Source of the DNA: Apostichopus japonicus
Taxonomy: Eukaryota > Echinodermata > Holothuroidea > Aspidochirotida > Stichopodidae
Direction: 5' to 3'
DNA: 64,000 nt
Assembly (NCBI RefSeq): GCF_037975245.1
Contig: NC_092568.1
Coordinates: 13,415,501 to 13,479,500, forward strand
Below, in pieces: positions 1-9,117 of the stretch; the first letter of the stretch is position 1; the number at the start of each line of letters is the position of its first letter. The notes beneath the pieces were generated by a model. It ran no database searches, was not told the DNA's origin, and saw nothing but the letters and a program-made list of their open reading frames with translations. The translations under genes were made by a program, and so were the position numbers.

Positions 1-1966
1 GCCTGATATTGTATACAAGAATCCTGTTGCTTGTCAGGACAAATTTCATTTGAGGTCACCCAAGGTCAAACTTTGAAAACCCTTTTACATGATATCTAAC
101 AATGGGAATCGTGGATACTTCTCATACTATGGTGTGTATGCATCGCATTGAGTACAAGACCCTCTCTTGTTTTTGGTGGAGGTGTGTATTGCCACCTAAA
201 GTAGACTGACCTGTGTTTATCATGTCATAGTGTAGTTGTACATCAAAATATTGTGACAGCTATTTCTGGTTAACTTCAAGCAAAAGTCTAGTGTAATGAA
301 GTCATCGAAACCTCCATACATTTTGCATTCTGGTTTATATTGCTGCTCCATACCTTCCACTGTCGGACATCTAAATACCAAGTATGAAAATTGCAAGCAT
401 CACTCCAACACAATGATGTCATGATACCATCATATGCTACAGTAAAACTGTCATCAATCAGAGAATCTGAGAACAATAATGTAATGGTTATACATGGAAT
501 ATTTATTATTGCTTTTGATATGATACTTCTGAACATGTCATTCACTATGTCTTTCATAAAACTAAATTTACCCAAAATGTATTGGGTTACATTAAATAGA
601 GGGCGCTGAACAATATTATGATTTCCATCTTAAGCCCAAGATGAAATTCACTGGATGCAATTTATCAGTCAGACATAAATGCACAGCTGGAGTCAATAAC
701 AAGCACTTGAAAATCAAAGTTTATAATATCACTGAATTGGGAAAACCTCCATTTCTTTTTCATGTCATAAAACCAAAAGATGTTTGCCATCATAACAAGG
801 TGCATACCTATAAGTATGAGGTCATTTCAGAAAAACCACCATCATCAACAATAACATTTCTGATAAACCTTAAACACAAAGAAATCTCTTCCAGCACCTT
901 GTATTTAGTACTAAACTATGTGATCTACCACACAGTGTGCTATGTTACACAGAAATCATATCGTGGAATCAGAGTCCACTGCTACAGATTTAATGCTACA
1001 GGAAGCTCTCCAAGACAGAACCTGGTCAGAAATCTCCAAAACTTCAGTCTGTACCATACTACAATCCAATGACCAATACTGTGAAATGACAATTGCTTTA
1101 TTGCACCTGAGCAACTGTGATATGCCTAGTACTTACACAAATTAGCCATTGATTCACAATACACTAGCCATTCTATCCAACATTAAATGTTGGATAGAAT
1201 GGTTTTAACACAGAACAAGCATCATTTGCTCAAACTTAGAAACTATTTAAGTGTCTGTGACTTTTCCCTATTCAATGAAACAAGCTACCTTTGATTAGCT
1301 ATTCACCTTTTCAATATATTAAAAGCAGCCGCAGCATGGAAAACACATTATCTTCTTGGTTAAATAATTTGTATGTTAAAGAAAATGTTTCTGCAGTTCA
1401 TGCACCTCTGATACATTCATAAACTTACACAAGACAAATGACACTTCACTGAATACCTGCATAATTACAACCCATCAGAACAAAGATCTGATCTATTGTA
1501 ACTTTTCTTATGGTAACATGGTTATAACATCTTACTGATTTGCAAGGTAGCTTAAAATATGTCAGAATACATATTTTCCCCCAACTCTGACAATTTAAAA
1601 CTGTAAATCTTACAACAAAGTGTTCAAACCATTGTCCAATTCTTACTGAATTGTGCACCTTCCAGCTTTCAACGTGAAGTTCTTGTCACAAAATATTGAG
1701 ATGTTTGCATGACAATTTTGTCTCTCTTTGGAGTTGCCAACAAAATTGAAAAAAACTTCAGTTCTCCCATCAGAGAAGCCCTCAACTAGAATATCCTCTT
1801 CTCGATCTAGCTACTTTATCCTTTTCACACAGATGAAGTTTTCCTTTTCCAAAACATCTTTCTCACTGCAGTAACAACCAATGGTTTCACCGTTCCAAAT
1901 AACGTTGACTCCTTCAATGATATCTGTACCGATGTACTTTAGGCATGGAACCAGTCTGTATGGAGG
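1..1966. other. SRP9 3' flank, no gene recognised
   Basis: AT-rich sequence holding the palindrome at 1168-1202. Bases about 90-200 resemble parts of 54470-54655 and may belong to a dispersed repeat. The 143-codon plus-strand frame at 641-1072 shows no recognisable domain and is not called. Confidence 0.5.
1168..1202. repeat. Perfect 17-bp-arm palindrome
   Basis: CCATTCTATCCAACATT is followed, after one A, by its exact complement. It lies downstream of SRP9, possibly in its 3' untranslated region, and would form a strong hairpin in RNA or cruciform in DNA. Confidence 0.9.
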
Positions 1967-4349
1967 CTACTTGGACACCATATTCCGCATTAATTGGCTC
2001 GTCAACTTTTCAAGTTTCTTCAGATCCTGTGCATGTTCAGTTCTGTATAACAGGCACTAAAATGAAATAATGTACACTTTTGATCATCTACCATAAACTT
2101 ATTACAGAAAATAATCTTATTATGGCAGTTTTTATGATTGTTATAATTCTTTTTTCATTTGTCAGTACTGTACCAAAATTTAGGATAATACAGTTCAGAG
2201 AGGTAGATGAGAAAATTGCATAAAGTCTAAAGGTGAATAAAAATTGTTAGCAATACCATGTCATTTCATCACAATTATGGAAATGTATATCATGCAAACA
2301 AATAAGATGTCCTATTGGAACTACTTGATTGAATCACCAACAACCTTAAGAAGTTGGCCTTAACTTTACAATTTTGGATAGTTCTGCAAAAGTAAACTAT
2401 GCTCACCATTTATGGGATGAGCTAACACGTACCACATACTACGGCTGTCAGCTGCTTGAACAGAAACAAGGGCATTCTTCATATATACTTCTGAAACCAA
2501 CCTTGCTTTCTTATGCACAGGTAACCATATTGTTACTTGCAACTATCCATAGGAAATGTTCTTGTTTGTGAAGGATATATATGTTAAGGAATTTTAGTCT
2601 TTGCTAAATGGAAATAATCCTTTTTCTTCCCATATCCCCTTAAATTTTGGCCTAACTGTGATAATTTGTTTCCTTTTTGCAGTTTATATTTCCTTCCAAT
2701 TGGACAGTTTCTGAGTGAAAATGTGACCCTCTCATTTATTGGCACTGAATTTTGGAGAGTGAAAATTATGTCTTGATTTTTTTTCATAATTTAAGTAAAC
2801 TTAACTCTCAATGAATCTTAAATGATGATAAAACAAAAGCCATTTGTTTGGAACTGCCAATTCCTTGATGAATACAGAGATAACCCCTGATCACAGATAA
2901 CTTGAACAGAGTTGTTAAAATATTACTTTCCTCACTGAAAGCAATGTAACAGCTTCTTTCTTAATTAAGTAACTTCTTACCACTTGATCGTCTGTAACCT
3001 TCACAATGAGTTTGCCTTCACAGTGTCTATACTTCGTAACTACACGAACCTGAAAAACAAAACAAGACATTTCATATTTATGATTGTTTTATGTTTAGCC
3101 CCAAGAGCAGCTACTGTAACATAGAAGGGAGGGGGGAGGGAGGACTCTAGTGAACTTTCAATTTTAACTGCAAGATGACACATAATGGAAGTGGCACCCT
3201 GGTGAAATTTTTTTAAACTGTATGGTGAGATTTTGAAAGGGATTTTTCAATGATGTTTACATCTTTTTCAATTTTTATCATGCAACATCCTGTCCTTAAA
3301 AAGTTTCAATGAAATAGGAATGATAAAGATGCACTGTCTTGACAGAATGTGACAATGTACTTGTTGTTAGACTGAAGTAATTCAGTGTGAAACAGCTTCA
3401 GAATATCAAGTAAAGGTTGTCTTTGCCATTTCCATGGGACCTTGTTGAGGTTATACTGCTGCTATACTGTGGTTATAAAAGAGACCATATATACCTTATA
3501 TAAGGTAATGAGATCTTCAAAATAAAATAAAACTGTTAGCAAACTGCTTATCCACTAGAGAGCCTGTGTAATAGAATGTGTAAAAGTAAGTTGGCCTGAC
3601 GTTTCGATCCTAGCAGGATCTTCTTCTGAGGCTAAATGAAGAAGCCTCTGAAGAAGATCCTGCTAGGATCGAAACGTCAGGCCAACTTACTTTTACACGT
3701 AATGAGATCTTGCAAGCATCTTCTGTTTTTAAGTAATGGAGAATTGTAATGCTGTAGCACACAACTTAAAATACAGCTTATACTTAGCTTTAGTAAGTGA
3801 ATACATTGTCTTCATATGTTTAGCTTTCAAATTCATAACCAGTATAAAGACTAGAAATCAAATTGTAAACATAAACATTCTTACCAAGGTTAAAGCAGAA
3901 GTGGTGAATAATCTGAGAAAGGATTATGATGCTTTTGCAATTGATCAGCACTTCAGACTTTTTCTATTCTACAATTGTGGCCTGTACCACCAGTACTAGT
4001 ATAAAAATTAATCTTAATTTTGCTGCAGCAGGCTGGTTTATCTCTAAGTTGTTGTAACCAAGCTAAGTCTTCCTGAAATATTGAGACACATTCAAGTTGC
4101 CCAGATTTCTTTGCAATCTTGTTAGTTATTGGATTCAAAGTTAGCAAGTTTCCAATCTCTTTGCTCTCGATAATATAGAGGTATACAGTGTGGCTTAAGT
4201 TGCACCCAGTTCGAGTCATAACAGTTAGGCTAGGCCTGCTTGTTGTGTTAGGCTAACTTCCATATGTAACTTATTACCCGAGATGGATCTTGCAGATATA
4301 ACCGTTCTGCGGCTTTAGCAAACTCCTCAAAAGATGCTATGTACGGCAT
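1967..4349 (-). CDS. SRP9: Signal recognition particle 9 kDa protein, 3 coding exons
   Basis: SRP9 pairs with SRP14 to bind the Alu domain of SRP RNA and slows translation while the ribosome docks at the ER. Exons read on the minus strand are 4349-4278 (24 codons), 3049-2981 (23) and 2056-1967 (29 plus TAG), all joined in phase 0 with GT-AG introns. The 76-aa product starts MPYIASFEEFAKAAERLYLQ, continues with VRVVTKYRHCEGKLIVKVTD and ends CLLYRTEHAQDLKKLEKL...MRNMVSK. Each part lines up with human SRP9 as I recall it: the EEF-AAE-LYL-DP start, the KYRH-G-L-VKVTDD strand and the C-terminal AQD-KK-EK helix. The protein is about 10 residues shorter than the 86-aa human form because it stops right after the helix. 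A possible minus-strand poly(A) signal (tttatt) lies near 1097. Exon joins are by eye; family assignment is very secure. Confidence 0.95.
3505..3711 (+). mobile_element. Penelope-like inverted-repeat insert with hammerhead-like motif and 13-bp target-site duplication
   Basis: GTAATGAGATCTT occurs at 3505-3517 and again at 3699-3711, flanking a 181-bp insert. The insert ends in an inverted repeat: arms 3578-3632 and 3644-3698, 55 bp each with one mismatch and an 11-bp loop. The right arm reads GCCT, CTGAAGA, a GATCC/GGATC hairpin, GAAA, CGTC, AGGC. That is the order of a minimal type I hammerhead ribozyme: stem I closed by GCCT/AGGC, CUGANGA core, stem II, GAAA core, very short stem III and a GUC cleavage triplet. 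Hammerheads with a nearly absent stem III are known from the ends of Penelope-like retroelements, which also make inverted copies. No reverse transcriptase is present here. One extra A before stem II leaves ribozyme activity uncertain. Confidence 0.6.
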
Positions 4350-4700
4350 TTTTCTCTTGAAATTCTGCCTCTCACAGTTAATATAACGAAATGTAATCAC
4401 TATAACTGTTAGGTTGATTTCACGTTTATCAATGTTACGTAGCCTAACAAGTAACACCTGCAATACAATACGTTTCGCTGTCAACAGTGTCGAACGGTGT
4501 TAGTCTCACTTTCGTGGTCCTGTAAACAGCTGTTGCTCTCTCTCTCTGGTGTGCCATATGTGCAAAAACAAAATCGCTCCAGGTAAATGAATAGCGGTAA
4601 ATGAATAGCGCTGCGGTAAATGAATAGCGTGGTAAATGAATAGCACTGCAACAACATAGGGTTTATACCTCAACTTTAGCAATTACGAAGCACATACACA
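4350..4700 (-). promoter_or_regulatory. Probable SRP9 promoter region
   Basis: The DNA upstream of the SRP9 start holds a pyrimidine-rich CTCTCTCTCTCT run (about 4539-4550) and the 14-bp repeat cluster. No TATA box is obvious. The assignment rests on position only. Confidence 0.4.
4582..4644 (+). repeat. Four copies of a 14-bp motif upstream of SRP9
   Basis: GGTAAATGAATAGC is exactly repeated at 4582, 4596, 4615 and 4631, the first two abutting and the others spaced by 5 and 2 bases. It lies 233-295 bp upstream of the SRP9 start codon, in the likely promoter region. Confidence 0.85.
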
Positions 4701-5229
4701 AATTCATATAAATAAATGAATTAAGATATGTCAACGTATGTGTATTCCACTGACAGACAACTAACAACTACAAGAAAGCACACTCGAGGCTTTAGAGTTT
4801 ATAACTATTACTTTTTCACTTGTTTGGCCATTAAAATTTCAAAGTGGTTAATTTTTCACTTTCAAAGATGAAAAAGAAAAGCAGAAGACCACTGACTCTA
4901 TTGTTAAACTAGATATAACAGATCAAGCGGTTTATTTACTGCCATGTCATTGGAAATGTGTAAATTAATCCCTGGTTCCAGTAAGCTTTGTTGATAAAAA
5001 TAAAAATAGAGACGAACTACAAATCTCCGCCAAGGCGTTCCGACACATTTCGAGATTTCTAGTTCTATTTCCCAAGGGTTAGGAAGCCAGCAGATGTTCA
5101 TTTGAAACTCTATCCATGTGATGATCCTGGGTGAATGCCTGCTTGACACAAAACGTTCTATTTGTGATGAGTGCTCAACAGGGCCAGGCATTACTGACGA
5201 ATACTGAAAAGTCGAGGAGGGCAATTAAA

Positions 5230-5960
5230 TCAGGGACCTTCACCCGGCGTAAAAATCATACAATATACCGAATAATATGTGGAAATTTTGATACAGAAAC
5301 ATATTCAGATAAAACAGTGAAAACTTCAAAAAGAAGGCGACATTTCAGGAACAAGTCAAATTTTGATATGAAAAATTAGAGAATTTTTCAGATAAGTTCA
5401 AATTTAGTAACAAGTCACATTTCAAAAAGAAAATGAAAGCCCACTGTGCGGTCCCTCCAGTGGTGCAGTTGGCCCCTAGCCTGGTCACCTAACTTAAAGA
5501 TGTTAAGTGTTTACAGAAATGAATCATTCATCCCCTAGCTACATTATTCGGTGGCAATTGGGGGCCAGGAATATCCACCCGGAAGATTTAGTCAGTACGG
5601 TACGTGCGGTGGCCCAACTATGACGCTGGGAATTTCAACTGATTAACTCCAAATTATGTTATCTCCTAATTTCCAATTTGTTTCGAAATGTCAAGTTCAG
5701 AAACATGTCTTGATTGTACTATTTATAACAATTTCCCTCTCGAATAGTCTCGACTTTATATAGAAATTTCAACTTGTTCCTCGTAATTTCGACTTTATGC
5801 ACCAACATGATAACTTTTTTGTGTTAAATTTGACCACTTTGGTATCAAACTTGCAACTCACACAAGTCTGCATTTCAGTTTCTTTCTCAAATATTTGTTC
5901 TCACTGTGTTACCAGAAATGTTGATTATCGCATTTTACCTCAAAATTTCAACCATATTTG
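5230..5960. repeat. Degenerate inverted-repeat region, possible foldback remnant
   Basis: Words such as AGGAACAAGT followed by an A/T block occur at about 5348 and, complemented, at about 5771. Both sides are full of short AAATTT/GACTT-type reiterations around a GC-richer centre (5440-5640). This looks like an old foldback element, but no clean ends or duplication are visible. Confidence 0.3.
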
Positions 5961-6705
5961 AAAAGTACCTGTACAATTTTTCGAGCCCAGGGGAGGGGGT
6001 TAGGAGGATTGAACATTTGACATTGCATGAAGCTTCCCTTGGATATTGTACAATATGGTATCATGGTTGAAGCCCCCCACCCACCTACACGCACACACTT
6101 GTGTATTCTGAAAATAGTCCCTACATTGGAGTGACAACACAAACAAAATAAATATACGGTTATATGAAGGTTGTTTCATTGTTACTAGAGGTGTCCCAAA
6201 CATTCTTATTCTGACAAAGCGAACTTTTCAAAAATCTCATCCCACATGAATCAGGTGTGCGAAAATTCATTCTACTGTTCTTCTTAGTTAAATATCACAC
6301 ACTTTCAATGGATAACTCTTAATAGGCGTAACTTCATGTATATGTGAAGAATTTGATTTCATTCTTTCTTTTCGCATTAGAGGCGATTTATCAGTTTCAT
6401 TTAGCAAAGGCCTGGGCTATAAGCAGCTCTTTACATGTTGGTATCAATGGACGGAGAATTTGGAGCAATTTGACCAAGTGTAAATGAGGGTATAGTATAC
6501 GTGTAGGACGAAGATTGCCAATTTTCCACAAACACAGCAAAAAGTTGAGTAAAAATATTAAACAATGAGAAAGTTTGACAGAAAACTGATTGATTACTTG
6601 TGATTGTAATACAAATAAATTTACTTCGGGGGACCAGAACTGTGGGGTTGGTCCACTGTGAGAACATAGTGGGCTGGGGGAACTTGTGTTTAAATGGCCC
6701 TCAGC

Positions 6706-7076
6706 CATAGGCATAGGAGCTTAATTTGATTTGGGGGAGCTGTAACGACTTGCCCGGAAATATAAAAAAAAAATTCGCGCTCGTTCAACATATTAATGTG
6801 CATATCATCATAGGCATTCAACGGTTATTACATCACATGCCAAAAACATACAATCATTTTCCGTGTTATTACCCTTCCATATTGGTTATAATTATTGCGG
6901 AAGTCGTCACAATAATAATAATAATATTATCATTTTAACTATTGACAAACACATTGCAACTTATTTTACTTTCAGTAGGTGCCCGAAAAATTTTCAGCGA
7001 ATTGCCCAAATTTTCACACAAATTTTGGTTGGGGGGTTGCAGCCCAAGCCCCCATCCCCCGCCTCCTACGCCTATG
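6706..7076 (+). mobile_element. Non-autonomous hAT-like element, CATAGGCGTAGG family, copy A
   Basis: A 371-bp element bounded by CATAGGCATAGGAGC and GCCTCCTACGCCTATG (inverted ends). The flanking octamers are CCCTCAGC (6698-6705) and CTCTCAGC (7077-7084), an 8-bp target-site duplication with one mismatch. Inverted ends starting CA..G and 8-bp duplications are hallmarks of the hAT superfamily. A second copy in the opposite orientation lies at 36646-37010 and shares the AATATTCTTC/ATTTTCAGC interior and the CAAATTTG-type end blocks. No transposase frame is present. Confidence 0.75.
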
Positions 7077-7345
7077 CTCTCAGCCCATGTACCGATTCAA
7101 TCTCCGTCCGCCACTGCATCTGAAGCGACTCAGCGCGGTTTTTTGTTTCTTTCTTTCTTTCTATCCTAGTTGGATAATTTGGTTTCCAGTTGTCATTTTC
7201 CCGTTTTGCACTTACGTCCTAATTACAGGTTAAACGACGTGAAATGTTGACGATCGTTCACACTAATTTACACTTGAATCATTCCTGGTTTAAAGCTATA
7301 TATCGCCACCAAATAACTGTGAGTTTCAAAACAATAGTAATGACT

Positions 7346-7394
7346 GTGAACAGCATAGAAATTGAACTACCTATTCAATTTCTATGGTGAACAG
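7346..7394. mobile_element. 33-bp miniature inverted-repeat insert with 8-bp duplication
   Basis: GTGAACAG at 7346-7353 and 7387-7394 flank 33 bp (7354-7386) made of CATAGAAATTGAA, a 7-base spacer and the exact complement TTCAATTTCTATG. The 8-bp flank and CATAG start resemble the hAT-like elements of this window, so it may be an end-to-end internal-deletion derivative. A chance hairpin with direct repeats cannot be excluded. Confidence 0.5.
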
Positions 7395-8136
7395 TCAACA
7401 AAAAGTGAAATCTGACTTCTATTCAGGAAACGTTGCCATATCAGACTGCAACATTTAGGTTATGAACCCATCCCAGACTGTATTGTAAAATAAGCCAGAC
7501 AACCAATTTCCGAAAATCGGTATGGACAACTTAATTCTTCTTTTTTCTTTATTCGTGCTGAGGCTTAATTGTGGGTGAGGGTATGTCAAAAGAACTAATC
7601 ATTTAGTTCTTTGGGTAGGCCCACATGCGCCAATGTATGACATAAGTATTTCTAAATACTGTGTGACATTCGTTTGGAGTTAGCCAGTTATTTCCGTGGT
7701 ATATCCTATACAGACATGGCTAGTAACATACATCTGGTAGTTGGTAGGACATTTATTTAGACCTAGGCCTACACCTATATTTCGTTATTCTTTGTAAATT
7801 CTCCATTCAGTTCGATCATTGTGGATCAATCCTAATGTCAGATAAAGGCATAAAGGATTAAGAGAATGTTTGTGCATGGTTGATTGCCTTGATGATGTGC
7901 AACAAGTCAATGGTTAGTTTGTCAAACTGATAAACTGCATTGCTATATATATGATTTAACTATCCAAATCCTGTTAAAACATTTATCAACATCAACTCCC
8001 ATAGTAACTGGGTAAAGATAAGGTAATTTTAATACGGCATTAAGTAACTTGGAGGGTTGTCACTCTATCATAAGTGTGGCTACATGTTCTGGCCATCTGT
8101 CATTGCAGCTAGGGATCGATAGCTGATGACTTAAAC

Positions 8137-8571
8137 TTAAAGGGTGTGAAGACTCGTGCACAAAGAAACGTATCATACCAGCATACCAATAATCTGACCT
8201 AGTTTCGAATGAGGTGTAACAGAAGTGTTAAAAGGCATTGAAGACTTGCCCCAAGCCGCATGCAGCGCTCTGAAAAAGTTAACTCTCTGTTGCTTGCAAG
8301 TGAAGTTTTCTTCTTGTCGCTACAAAATGCAGACAGTATTGAAATGTGATACTGTACCTTGTTATCTTTTATCTAGACCTGAGATGTGGCTATTGACCGT
8401 AGCTGTATGTATTGACTGTACACTAGTGTCTAATTACCGACGGTAGCAAGCTGTGTGTGTGTTTTCTGGGATCGATGGTGGTGTCTAACACTTCTGTTAC
8501 ACCTCATTCGAAACTAGGTCAGATTATTGGCATGAGACGTTTCTTTGTGCGCGAGTCTTCACACCCTTTAA
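8137..8571. mobile_element. Foldback/MITE-like element with about 90-bp inverted arms and TTAA ends
   Basis: Left arm 8137-8230 and right arm 8485-8571 are inverted copies, differing by a few bases and an 8-bp gain in the left arm. Both begin TTAAAGGGTGTGAAGACTCG and contain CTGACCTAGTTTCGAATGAG. TTAA at each extreme could be a piggyBac-type target duplication, but the AGGG that follows is not the usual piggyBac end, so the superfamily is open. The roughly 255-bp centre has no recognisable gene. Confidence 0.8.
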
Positions 8572-8954
8572 GTCTGTGTTGAAAAGATATTTATTGAATG
8601 ACAGGAAATCAGTGAGCACACAGCAAGCTCACAAGTCTGTAGCTTATTGTGAGTTTTTCTCAATATTTGCTGTAGGGGTAAACTGGGATAAAAACCACCA
8701 ATTTTCAAGTTTTTGTTAAATATCTCAGGATACTTGGAGACACTAGGAAATAAATGTGTGGTTTTCTGCAGTACATGTCTCCTCTATCGTGTGCAAATAT
8801 TGATATCATAACCATAATATTGATAAGGGGATATTTTTACGATGCTCAGTAAGCGACCACAAATGTAAGAGAAACTCGCAAGGGCTTATGGATTACAACT
8901 TACATGTAGAGTGGCTTCCAATTCAACTTTTTAACTAAAATTTGGAATCCTTTC

Positions 8955-9117
8955 AAGTTAGAGAGTCACTTTAGATGGGGGAAAAATAGATTGCTCTTGG
9001 ATGAAAAACCCTCCTTACTATGACCTGGCAGGGTATCGAACCCGGAACCTCCCAATTGCTATGCCTCATTGCTTCAAATGCCACTGCCTTTATCCACTCG
9101 GCCAAAGCATAATCCAT
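8955..9117 (-). mobile_element. tRNA-derived SINE fragment
   Basis: On the minus strand, TGGCCGAGTGG (complement of 9094-9104) and GGTTCGATACC (complement of 9032-9042) are good A and B boxes of an RNA polymerase III promoter, about 60 bases apart. The head resembles a Leu/Ser-type tRNA but the arms do not pair well enough for a functional tRNA. A pyrimidine-rich tail continues to about 8955. Exact 3' end not determined. Confidence 0.65.

Noticed and set aside
641-1072. Plus-strand frame of 143 codons downstream of SRP9
   Set aside because: No recognisable domain, irregular composition and no supporting splice or paralogue evidence; long chance frames are expected in 64 kb.
9000-9117. Functional tRNA gene
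   Set aside because: A and B boxes are present but the acceptor and anticodon arms do not pair convincingly and a tail follows, so a SINE is the better reading.
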